DNA from: an uncultured Christensenellaceae bacterium
GTDB taxonomy: Bacteria; Bacillota; Clostridia; Christensenellales; Borkfalkiaceae
DNA: 9,805 bases
NCBI GenBank assembly: GCA_910586825.1
Contig: CAJUJF010000029.1
Location: 1 to 9,805, forward strand
Direction of reading: 5' to 3'
Under the pieces are notes generated by a model. The model was not told the origin of the DNA and ran no database searches. It was given only the letters and a program-made list of their open reading frames with translations. The stretch's first letter is position 1; the number at the start of each line of letters is the position of its first letter. This document shows positions 1 to 5,299 of the stretch, in pieces. The translations under genes were made by a program, and so were the position numbers.

Positions 1-57
1 TCCTTCCGATAGTTCAAAAGGACATAGTGTTTTAGGCGGTATTTAGGGGTAAAACGG

Positions 58-1695
58 CTATGAAATCGAGTCAATATCGACTTTGTAGTAGATATGAACC
101 TCTTGCGGCTTGCCAGTAACTGTTTCTTTGCCGCCTATGATGAGCTTCTCGAATAGATCCAAGCACAGCTCGCGCGTGAGTTTAGGAGCGTAGAGGTGCT
201 TTTTCATCCGCCGTATAAATTCGTCGATGTCCGTCGTGGCTTTCTCGGCTTCTTCGAGCCCCTGTTTGAGAAAAGCTATGCGTTCTTTCAGCTCGGACTG
301 CTCGGCGGTGTATTTTTCTATTAACCGCACGCAAACGCTTTCGGGAATTTTACCCGCAACCTTTTCTTCAAACGCGCTTTCAATTAGTTTATCAAGCTCT
401 AATAGACGTTTCTCGCCTTTGCGTAATTCTTTTTGAACGTCGGCATCTTTTTTGTTCGCAAGCGCGGCGGTATGTTCCAAATATCTCAGTCTGAATTCCG
501 CTTCGTCGGCTATTATTCTTGTGGCTTTATCCTTCACGTCGTTTAACACGATTTGTTCTAATACGGATACCGTAATGAAATGACTGAAACAGGCGGACGA
601 ACCTAAGCGGGATTTCGTTCCGCAGTTAAAGTTGAAGTAGACTTTTTCTTCGCCCGTGCGTTTTGTTTTTTCCATATTCCAACCGAGCCGCATTTTTGCG
701 CCGCAGTCCGCACAGAACATCAGTCCCGACAGCGGATGCATAAATCCGCGTTGGGTATGTTTTCCGTGTCCCACGGCTTTTTCGACTTCTTTCACTTTAT
801 TCCATAGTTCTTTTGATATGATCGCCTCGTGCGCGTTTTCCGTTACGATCCAATCTTCTTTCGGACGGTATATCCATTTATGATTCTTATACGAAATAGT
901 CGTAGATTTGTGCTGAACCAAATTACCTATGTATGCTTGGTTATCCAAGAGTGTGCGAAGTACGGAAGTGCACCATAAATGCGTGGAGTTTCTCACTGTG
1001 GTTACGCCCGTCGTCGCTATTCTGTAATCGTTGGGTGTAAGGATATGTTCGGCGTTCAGAATATCCGCTATTTTTCGCGGGGTTAAACCGCTTGCTCTCA
1101 TTTCGAATATTCTAACCACAATAGGGGCAGTTTCTTCGTTTATCTGCAACGTTCGTTTTTCGTCCGTTCCGAGGATATAACCGTAGGGAGAGTGCGACAT
1201 ACCGTTCTTTCCGTTTTTTGCGTTTTGGAGACGCACGGCACGGAGTTTCTTGCTCGTAGCGGCAGACCACCATTCGTTGAATACATTGGTGATCGGCATC
1301 ATATCCATAGCGGCGGTGTCTTTATTCTCGGTGTCTATGTTGTCGGATAAAGCGATAAAGCGTATGTTGTATAACGGAAACACATAATCGAGATACTGTC
1401 CCACCATGATATAATTTCTTCCGAAACGGCTCATATCCTTGACGAGGATCGTATTGATAACGCCTTGCTGTGCATCATCGAGTAATCTCTTTACGCCCGG
1501 ACGGTCGAAGGTCGTTCCCGAAATACCGTCGTCCACGTAAATATCGTGGAGCGTCCAGCCTTGCTTTTCGATATACTCCGAAAGGATAGCCTTTTGGTTC
1601 TCGATAGACAGGGATTCGCCCTGCCGTTCGTCGTCGCGGGAAAGCCTTAAATACATTCCCACGATATAGTCTTTGCTGTTTAGCTTTGCTTGCAT
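58..1695 (-). CDS. Large serine recombinase (TnpX/TndX-type site-specific recombinase)
   Basis: Catalyses excision and integration of a mobile element through a 5'-phosphoserine intermediate. The 545-residue protein has the family's full layout. The N-terminal resolvase domain (about 10-155) carries the nucleophile motif YLRLS with the likely catalytic Ser19 and Arg17, DDGISGTTFDRPG at 55-67 and KDMSRFGRN at 86-94. A recombinase domain follows (about 165-310). Next comes a zinc ribbon with Cys328, Cys331, Cys358 and Cys369. A charged coiled-coil segment (about 395-490) leads to a C-terminal DUF4368-like tail ending near the VHIYYKVD motif. The ATG is set by AGGAGTG about 8 nt upstream. The gene starts 20 nt after the stop of the small ORF at 1716-1901, suggesting co-transcription. 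No frameshift or internal stop is seen, so it is probably functional. Its target site cannot be deduced. Confidence 0.95.
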   Translation of the reverse strand: MQAKLNSKDYIVGMYLRLSRDDERQGESLSIENQKAILSEYIEKQGWTLHDIYVDDGISGTTFDRPGVKRLLDDAQQGVINTILVKDMSRFGRNYIMVGQYLDYVFPLYNIRFIALSDNIDTENKDTAAMDMMPITNVFNEWWSAATSKKLRAVRLQNAKNGKNGMSHSPYGYILGTDEKRTLQINEETAPIVVRIFEMRASGLTPRKIADILNAEHILTPNDYRIATTGVTTVRNSTHLWCTSVLRTLLDNQAYIGNLVQHKSTTISYKNHKWIYRPKEDWIVTENAHEAIISKELWNKVKEVEKAVGHGKHTQRGFMHPLSGLMFCADCGAKMRLGWNMEKTKRTGEEKVYFNFNCGTKSRLGSSACFSHFITVSVLEQIVLNDVKDKATRIIADEAEFRLRYLEHTAALANKKDADVQKELRKGEKRLLELDKLIESAFEEKVAGKIPESVCVRLIEKYTAEQSELKERIAFLKQGLEEAEKATTDIDEFIRRMKKHLYAPKLTRELCLDLFEKLIIGGKETVTGKPQEVHIYYKVDIDSIS

Positions 1696-1715
1696 ATTAA
1701 ATCACTCCTATGTAA

Positions 1716-1901
1716 TTATGCGGATTGTTTGTTTTCCGCAAGCGCTTGTTTGAAAGCGTGATCGCAGATAATTTTTCTGTAATTTTTCTTACCTGCATAA
1801 TGACTTACGACAATATATTTTTTGCCGTAAATTACTTCGACACGGGTAGTGGTGGTCCCGTGTTCCGAGCGGTTCTGTTGCGCGTACATTGCTGTGTCCA
1901 T
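1716..1901 (-). CDS. Small recombinase-linked protein, possibly TnpW-like
   Basis: A 61-residue basic protein encoded immediately upstream of the serine recombinase. I chose the ATG at 1901 rather than the upstream in-frame ATG at 1925 because TAGGAGGT lies 6 nt before it. After a polar, Thr-rich N-terminus (TTTT at residues 16-19) comes the pattern RVEVIYGKKYIVVSHYAG, then a Lys/Arg-rich helix-like tail. Small TnpW-family proteins found next to TnpX-type recombinases in Clostridial transposons have a similar size, position and G-x-x-Y-x-V-x-x-H-Y/F core, so a TnpW relationship is likely. This rests on pattern memory and not on an alignment. The molecular role of such proteins is not known to me. 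The gene's Shine-Dalgarno can fold into a hairpin, and its start is overlapped by the preceding ORF, so its translation may be coupled. Confidence 0.7.
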   Translation of the reverse strand: MDTAMYAQQNRSEHGTTTTRVEVIYGKKYIVVSHYAGKKNYRKIICDHAFKQALAENKQSA

Positions 1902-2020
1902 AAAATACCTCCTACCGCACAGCATACAGTAGGGGGATCATGATTGTTAGAAAGCCCGTACCGACGCTTTCCCAACACACCCAAACAACTTGCAACTTTT
2001 CTTTTAATTGATTGATACAT
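1832..2020 (-). CDS. Overlapping 62-codon ORF with strong ribosome binding site; possible leader or coupling peptide
   Basis: An ATG at 2020 is preceded by AAGGAGGT with 7 nt between GGAGG and the start, the best ribosome binding site of the minus-strand cluster. The product would be a 62-residue basic peptide beginning MYQSIKRKVASCLG and ending GPPLPVSK. I do not recognise it. Its last 70 nt overlap the start of the 61-residue ORF in another frame, and its ribosomes would pass through that gene's Shine-Dalgarno hairpin. It may therefore be a translated leader that opens the downstream start rather than a protein with its own job. Against this, the C-terminal part has Cys- and Pro-rich, non-domain-like composition, so only the initiation signal is well supported. 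Confidence 0.45.
   Translation of the reverse strand: MYQSIKRKVASCLGVLGKRRYGLSNNHDPPTVCCAVGGILWTQQCTRNRTARNTGPPLPVSK
1908..1936 (-). promoter_or_regulatory. Hairpin sequestering the Shine-Dalgarno of the 61-aa ORF
   Basis: In the minus-strand RNA, CCTAC (1933-1929) pairs with GTAGG (1915-1911). After one A-C mismatch, two more G-C pairs (1936-1935 with 1909-1908) extend the stem across the whole GGAGG of the downstream ORF. The loop is 13 nt. The overlapping upstream ORF is read straight through this hairpin, which would melt it during translation. The helix is short, so the effect is an inference. Confidence 0.4.
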
Positions 2021-2026
2021 AATATT

Positions 2027-2057
2027 ACCTCCTTGTCGAACTTTTCTCTTTCGACAA
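2027..2057 (-). promoter_or_regulatory. Hairpin abutting the AAGGAGG ribosome binding site of the recombinase cluster
   Basis: On the minus strand TTGTCGAA (2057-2050) and TTCGACAA (2040-2033) form a perfect 8-bp helix around the 9-nt loop AGAGAAAAG. The last two A residues of the helix are the first bases of the Shine-Dalgarno AAGGAGG (2034-2028). The perfect dyad could be a DNA operator or an RNA structure that limits ribosome access. Its 5' strand and loop are also part of the 15-bp inverted repeat with 2219-2233. Confidence 0.5.
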
Positions 2058-2233
2058 CCAAACCGAAAATCGAAAAAAGACAAGCCGTCAAGGAAAAAGA
2101 AAAAACATTGCGTGAACGGCTTTTCACACAATGTTTTAAGCAATGTTTTTTCCCTTGTAAATTCGGGCGTATTTCAATTCATATTCCACGGCGCAGGCCT
2201 TTTTCGATACAACCACCCGTCGAAAGAGAAAAG
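2041..2233. repeat. 15-bp perfect inverted repeat flanking the leader terminator hairpin
   Basis: CTTTTCTCTTTCGAC at 2041-2055 is the exact reverse complement of 2219-2233, with 163 nt between the arms. In a minus-strand transcript the two arms could form a long-range helix that encloses the terminator-like hairpin (2102-2137) and competes with the Shine-Dalgarno-flanking hairpin (2033-2057). As DNA it could mark a once-mobile or invertible segment, but no other support for that was seen. Confidence 0.6.
2092..2137 (-). terminator. Terminator-like hairpin in the leader of the recombinase cluster (minus strand)
   Basis: Read on the minus strand, AAAACATTG (2137-2129) pairs with CAATGTTTT (2110-2102). 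GTGAA (2127-2123) pairs with TTCAC (2116-2112) above one mismatch, closing a 6-nt loop. The 3' side runs into TTTTTTCTTTTT. This has the form of an intrinsic terminator, lying about 80-120 nt before the first start codon of the cluster. It would stop transcripts entering from the right or attenuate the cluster's own leader. The outer half of the stem is A/T-rich, which lowers certainty. Confidence 0.5.
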
Positions 2234-2244
2234 GAAGTAAATGA

Positions 2245-2273
2245 TTGACTTGTGTGGCTTTTTGCGGTATAAT
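2245..2273 (+). promoter_or_regulatory. Near-consensus sigma-70-type promoter of the structured RNA
   Basis: TTGACT (2245-2250), a 17-nt spacer and a perfect TATAAT (2268-2273) predict a start near G2280, exactly one base before the first helix of the RNA at 2281. The close fit between the predicted start and the 5' end of the fold supports both calls. Confidence 0.85.
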
Positions 2274-2294
2274 AAAAAAGCTACATATTACCAA
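2266..2294 (-). promoter_or_regulatory. Weak candidate promoter for the recombinase cluster
   Basis: On the minus strand TTGGTA (2294-2289) and TATACC (2271-2266) are separated by 17 nt. Each matches the sigma-70 consensus at 4 of 6 positions. The -10 overlaps the -10 of the plus-strand RNA promoter (2268-2273), so the two would compete. It would give a leader of about 240 nt before the ATG at 2020. No better minus-strand promoter was found between 2021 and 2300. Confidence 0.25.
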
Positions 2295-2437
2295 TAATAA
2301 ACTCATAAAGGGACATACTACGCCTTGTAGTGTGAGCTCTCAATTTCCCTTTATGAGAAATGGTGATATGTAGCAATATCGAGAGCCGCATGAAATAGGG
2401 AATACCGTTCTCGTGTGAGGGCGGTATTTTTTATTTT
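2280..2437 (+). ncRNA. Unrecognised pseudoknotted structured RNA (orphan riboswitch/attenuator or small RNA)
   Basis: About 157 nt bounded by its own promoter and an intrinsic terminator. Helix P1 pairs 2281-2293 with 2361-2373 (13 bp, one G-U). P2 pairs 2302-2313 with 2346-2357 (12 bp, perfect). P3 pairs 2314-2321 with 2327-2334 (8 bp, one G-U, loop GCCTT) and stacks directly on P2. GCTCTC (2336-2341) in the P2 loop matches GAGAGC (2381-2386) downstream of P1, giving a 6-bp pseudoknot. Junction strands are A-rich (2294-2301, 2358-2360). The terminator follows at 2401. I do not match it to any RNA class I know; hammerhead, 6S and tmRNA signatures are absent. Two roles fit: a ligand-sensing attenuator ahead of the AraC/sugar operon 150 nt downstream, or a free-standing small RNA. 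Promoters after its terminator favour the second. The fold is seen directly in the sequence; the function is inference. Confidence 0.7.
2401..2437 (+). terminator. Strong intrinsic terminator of the structured RNA
   Basis: AATACCGTTCTC (2401-2412) pairs with GAGGGCGGTATT (2417-2428) as a 12-bp stem with two G-U pairs and a GTGT tetraloop. It is followed by TTTTATTTT and overlaps a T-run that begins inside the stem. It ends the RNA starting near 2280. Its 5' arm GTTCTCG (2407-2413) can instead pair with CGAGAGC (2380-2386), which would prevent the stem. Confidence 0.85.
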
Positions 2438-2464
2438 GAAAAAAGGGGTAGTTTTTTGTATAAT
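2436..2464 (+). promoter_or_regulatory. Second sigma-70-type promoter, directly after the RNA terminator
   Basis: TTGAAA (2436-2441), 17 nt, then a perfect TATAAT (2459-2464), predicting a start near 2471. It begins within the terminator's T-tract, so transcription restarts immediately after the RNA ends. It would yield a leader of about 110 nt for the AraC gene at 2584. Confidence 0.6.
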
Positions 2465-2488
2465 GATGCGCGAACGTGAGGATGGAAA

Positions 2489-2518
2489 AATTTGGAATTT
2501 GGATTTTTTAGCCAAATT
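2489..2518 (+). promoter_or_regulatory. Tandem AATTTGG repeats with an inverted third copy: candidate operator or leader hairpin
   Basis: AATTTGG occurs twice head to tail (2489-2495 and 2496-2502) and once inverted as CCAAATT (2512-2518). The inner pair can form a 7-bp hairpin with a 9-nt loop. The block ends 12 nt before the -35 of the promoter at 2531, a position typical for an activator or repressor site. The AraC protein encoded next is the obvious candidate binder, but nothing beyond position shows it. Confidence 0.35.
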
Positions 2519-2530
2519 AAAAAGCTTTTA

Positions 2531-2559
2531 TTGACTGTTGTTATTTGAATCATTAAACT
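2531..2559 (+). promoter_or_regulatory. Promoter proximal to the AraC-family regulator gene
   Basis: TTGACT (2531-2536), a 17-nt spacer and TAAACT (2554-2559). The predicted start near 2566 falls at the Shine-Dalgarno GGAGGGGG (2567-2574), so a transcript from here would have almost no leader. The GGAGG lies 9 nt before the GTG at 2584, which decides that start. Confidence 0.55.
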
Positions 2560-2583
2560 ATAAATCGGAGGGGGTGCTTAAAG

Positions 2584-3462
2584 GTGGAAATAAAATTAAA
2601 CAGCAATTTAATAAAAGATACGGATATTTGTATCGATATCAAAAAAGTTGGACAGGAATTTTGCGCCCCCAACAAGAGTCCGACGAATTGCGTGCGTCCG
2701 TGTTATGCATTGCATTTTGTATTGTTCGGCAGAGGCACGCTGGTCGATAAAACCGGAAAAACATACGATATCACCAAAAACAATGCTTTCTTGCTCTATG
2801 AAAAGGAAGAATATAAGTATTTTCCGGATAGAAGCGATCCGTGGTCTTATATTTGGGTAGAATTCAGCGGGGCGGGGCTTGACGAACTGCTTTCTCTTTG
2901 CGGGTTCGAAAAAGATAATGTCGTAAAGCACGTAAGAGACTTTAACGAATTTATCATGCTGATGCGCAATATGTACGAATCTTACGATGCAAGCGAAACG
3001 CAACAACTGCGCTGTTCGGCTTACTTCATGTTGGTTTTGGGAAAGTTTATCGATCAGGAACAGGCAATCAAGCTTCCGCCCAAAGCCACAAAGAACAAAA
3101 AACTATTGCGGGATATTCTGATTTATCTGAATAACAATTGGGTTTCCGACCTTACAAGCGAGATGATTACGAAATTATTCGGACTTTCGATTCGTTCCTA
3201 CAATCGCTTTTTTGCGGAAATGCTTTCCATGTCGCCTGTGGAATATATCAACTCTTACCGCATTTCTGTTGCTTGCGAGCGGATACAAAAATCGGATTCT
3301 TCGATTGAAGAGGTTGCCCATATTGCGGGATTTCAGGACGTAGCCTATTTTTCGCGGGTTTTCAAAAGCATAAAAGACATATCTCCGCAGGAGTACAAAA
3401 AGCGAAAGATAAGCGAAGATCCGTTTTTGTGGTTAAAAGAAAAGGGTATGTTTTTCAGGTAA
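2584..3462 (+). CDS. AraC-family transcriptional regulator with N-terminal cupin sensor domain
   Basis: Probable sugar-responsive activator of the downstream transport and glycosidase genes. The 292-residue protein has an AraC-binding cupin-type domain (about 40-95, HFVLFGRGTL through WSYIWVEFSG), a helical linker, and a C-terminal pair of helix-turn-helix motifs. The first HTH is at about 190-212, and the second at about 239-262 contains IEEVAHIAGFQDVAYFSRVF, followed by the family-typical SPQEYKKR (267-274). Length and order are normal for the family. Translation starts at a GTG with GGAGG 9 nt upstream; no in-frame ATG fits better. It is the first protein gene of the plus-strand cluster, 50 nt before the solute-binding protein. 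Regulators in this position commonly control their neighbours' sugar uptake, but the inducing sugar cannot be read from the sequence. Three promoters and a structured RNA lie upstream. Confidence 0.95.
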   Translation: MEIKLNSNLIKDTDICIDIKKVGQEFCAPNKSPTNCVRPCYALHFVLFGRGTLVDKTGKTYDITKNNAFLLYEKEEYKYFPDRSDPWSYIWVEFSGAGLDELLSLCGFEKDNVVKHVRDFNEFIMLMRNMYESYDASETQQLRCSAYFMLVLGKFIDQEQAIKLPPKATKNKKLLRDILIYLNNNWVSDLTSEMITKLFGLSIRSYNRFFAEMLSMSPVEYINSYRISVACERIQKSDSSIEEVAHIAGFQDVAYFSRVFKSIKDISPQEYKKRKISEDPFLWLKEKGMFFR

Positions 3463-3463
3463 A

Positions 3464-3491
3464 ATTCATTACGGAAATTTTTCCGTTGAAT
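3464..3491 (+). promoter_or_regulatory. Intercistronic hairpin between regulator and solute-binding protein genes
   Basis: ACGGAA (3471-3476) pairs with TTCCGT (3481-3486) over a 4-nt loop. Below a 2-nt bulge, ATTCA (3464-3468) pairs with TGAAT (3487-3491). No T-run follows, so it is not a standard terminator. It may stabilise or process the mRNA so that the abundant binding protein is made in excess of the regulator, or act as a DNA site for the regulator. Confidence 0.4.
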
Positions 3492-3512
3492 ATATGAATA
3501 AGGAGAATTGTT

Positions 3513-5294
3513 ATGAGAAAAGCTGGAAAAATTTTGGCGATGGCGATCGGCGCTTGTATGTGCGTCGGTTCGGCGGGAATGTTGGCGGGCTGCGGCGATG
3601 ATACGCCGGAGGGATTTACCGGCATTACCTTTGTATATGAAGCAGATATGTATGCGAACCCTACGTTTTACGAACTTGTTAAGACGTATAACGATACGCA
3701 GGGGCAAATCGATAAGGTGAAGGTCAATCCCACGCAAGTTTCGGGAGTCGGCACAACCCGTACAACCTATGAGGGAACTTGCGAATACAACGTTGCCGTG
3801 ACGGACGAAACGGTTTTCAAAGATATTGCAATGGACGGTTTGTTCGTTAATTTGAATGAGTACGTAAAGAACGATAATTACGATTTATCCGATTTTACGA
3901 CGGGAGCGTTAAATTCCGCCCGACTGACAATCGGCGGCGAAAAATATATCGCGGGCGAAGGGCAGGATTTGCAGGCGTTGCCGTTCGGGTGCGCACCCGC
4001 CGTTATCTACTACAATAAAAATCATTTTACGTCGCAAAAAATCAATATCGTTTCCTGCGCCGAGGAGAATTTGAAAACGAAATATCCGAATTTGCAGCCT
4101 CACGGCTACGCGGAATACGCGGTAAAACCTTTCGATACGGCGGTTTCTTCGACCAACTTGGCAGGTGAAACGGTCTATAAAGTATTCAACAATAAAATCC
4201 CCATGAACTGGGAAGAAAAGCGGTATCTTTCCAAGATGTTCACTTCGTCTTATAATAGCGATTCGCCGAGTCAATACGGATACGTGAGCGCATGGTGGTT
4301 TTCCTACGGCTGGTCGGTCGGCGGCGACGTCGTGGGTTGGGACGGCGAGAAATATAATTTTACGCTTATGGACAAAACGGATAATTACCTTGCGGTAAAG
4401 GACGTAACCGTGAACGGAACGGAGTATCATGCGGGCGAGATCGTATCCTATGAGGATAAGATAAAACAGAAGGATATCGAGGCGTTGGAAGGGCTTTATG
4501 CGTTGCCTTCTCAATACGATTCTCAGATCGAATTCCTTTGCACCTCAAAGAGCGGACCGGTGGAGGGTGACGTTCAAGGCTACGGCGTTTGTCCTTCCGA
4601 TATGGAACGTATCGGTAATTTTACGAGCGGCAAGGTTGCAATGACCAACCTGTTTTTGGACGAATTTACCCGTTTCAGCCGCAACATGAGAACGGGATTT
4701 GACGTTGCGCCCGAACAGCAGTACCGCGAATACGAGGGCGGAAGCGTGTATTACAACGGGAATAATTCGTTTCAAAACGAGTATTTGAAGGTTATCGGAA
4801 AGAAATATGACGGTGATAGCGCAAGCGAAACGGGTAAGGAATATACGGGTGAAATCAAAACGCAGGACGGCACGGAAATCGTAGGAAAAAGAATAAATTC
4901 GGCGTCGTACAGCTATCTCGTCATTCCCAAAAATTCCGATCCGCAAAAATTCGACGCGTCCTGGAAATTTATCAGCTGGGCTTGCGGGGCGGAGGGGCAA
5001 AAAATTCTCGCCAAGACGAATTGTCTTGCGCCCGTCCGCAAAGGCGTGACGCTAAACGATTATCCCGCGCTGTCGAACGATTACAATTTTACGGCGTTTG
5101 CGCAAGCCGCCGTCAACGGCGATATCGGCGATTGGGCATATTTCGAAAACGGCGAATGGGTGAACAGATGGTCGGGAGATTATAACGATAACGTGCGCGA
5201 GGGCACGATGACGGTTAGCGAATTTTTGGCGGCAAACGAAAAAAGAGCAAGCGAAGACGTCGCGAAAACGGCAATTATCATCAACGGGAGGTAA
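3513..5294 (+). CDS. ABC transporter solute-binding lipoprotein (family 1, carbohydrate type)
   Basis: Captures an oligosaccharide outside the membrane and delivers it to the two permeases encoded next. A positively charged N-terminus and hydrophobic stretch end in the lipobox LAGC, with lipid-modified Cys27. The rest is mature extracellular protein. Family traits include LPFGCAPAVIYYNKNHF (156-172), the aromatic-rich stretch YVSAWWFSYGW (257-267) that probably stacks against sugar rings, and WKFISWACGAEGQKIL (484-499) near the C-terminus. At 593 residues it is much longer than the usual 420-450. The extra length lies mainly around 280-350 and 400-465, a feature seen in binding proteins for larger glycans. 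AGGAG 7 nt before the ATG sets the start. The final codons and stop hold the GGGAGGT that serves the next gene. The ligand is inferred from the GH43 neighbour only. Confidence 0.93.
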   Translation: MRKAGKILAMAIGACMCVGSAGMLAGCGDDTPEGFTGITFVYEADMYANPTFYELVKTYNDTQGQIDKVKVNPTQVSGVGTTRTTYEGTCEYNVAVTDETVFKDIAMDGLFVNLNEYVKNDNYDLSDFTTGALNSARLTIGGEKYIAGEGQDLQALPFGCAPAVIYYNKNHFTSQKINIVSCAEENLKTKYPNLQPHGYAEYAVKPFDTAVSSTNLAGETVYKVFNNKIPMNWEEKRYLSKMFTSSYNSDSPSQYGYVSAWWFSYGWSVGGDVVGWDGEKYNFTLMDKTDNYLAVKDVTVNGTEYHAGEIVSYEDKIKQKDIEALEGLYALPSQYDSQIEFLCTSKSGPVEGDVQGYGVCPSDMERIGNFTSGKVAMTNLFLDEFTRFSRNMRTGFDVAPEQQYREYEGGSVYYNGNNSFQNEYLKVIGKKYDGDSASETGKEYTGEIKTQDGTEIVGKRINSASYSYLVIPKNSDPQKFDASWKFISWACGAEGQKILAKTNCLAPVRKGVTLNDYPALSNDYNFTAFAQAAVNGDIGDWAYFENGEWVNRWSGDYNDNVREGTMTVSEFLAANEKRASEDVAKTAIIINGR

Positions 5295-5299
5295 GCGCT

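Larger units (their letters stand above)
58..2020 (-). mobile_element. Partial mobile module carried by a large serine recombinase (ends unresolved)
   Basis: Three minus-strand reading frames (two small ORFs, then a TnpX/TndX-type serine recombinase) form one compact cluster unrelated to the plus-strand sugar operon beside it. Recombinases of this family move Clostridial transposons and conjugative elements as circles between short core sites, so the cluster is taken as part of such an element. No relaxase, coupling protein or cargo gene is present in the window. Neither end can be fixed: bases 1-57 lie just past the recombinase stop and the right edge may be anywhere from about 2020 to 2580. 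It could be a small solitary element, the end of a larger one, or a decayed remnant. The recombinase itself looks intact. Confidence 0.55.

Noticed and set aside
1..57. Terminator for the recombinase gene
   Set aside because: The GTTTTA/TAAAAC arms are short and A/T-rich with no T-run on the minus strand; it does not meet the form of an intrinsic terminator.
1912..2127. 71-codon minus-strand frame in the recombinase leader
   Set aside because: No ribosome binding site at its start, and it runs through the terminator-like hairpin. The frame starting at 2020 has a far better initiation signal.
2281..2373. Miniature transposon with 13-bp terminal inverted repeats
   Set aside because: The arms fit an RNA helix better: a promoter predicts a start exactly at the left arm, inner helices are nested, a pseudoknot and terminator lie outside the arms, and no target-site duplication is visible.
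2281..2400. Self-cleaving ribozyme (hammerhead-like)
   Set aside because: The GAGAAA stretch at 2355-2360 recalls part of a hammerhead core, but the conserved CUGANGA element is absent.
2463..2534. 23-codon plus-strand ORF before the AraC gene
   Set aside because: Its ATG overlaps the -10 box of the promoter at 2436-2464, so that transcript would not contain it, and it lacks a ribosome binding site.
3909..4514. 201-codon minus-strand open frame
   Set aside because: It lies wholly inside the solute-binding protein gene, has no ribosome binding site, and its Arg/Ile-rich composition is that of an antisense shadow.
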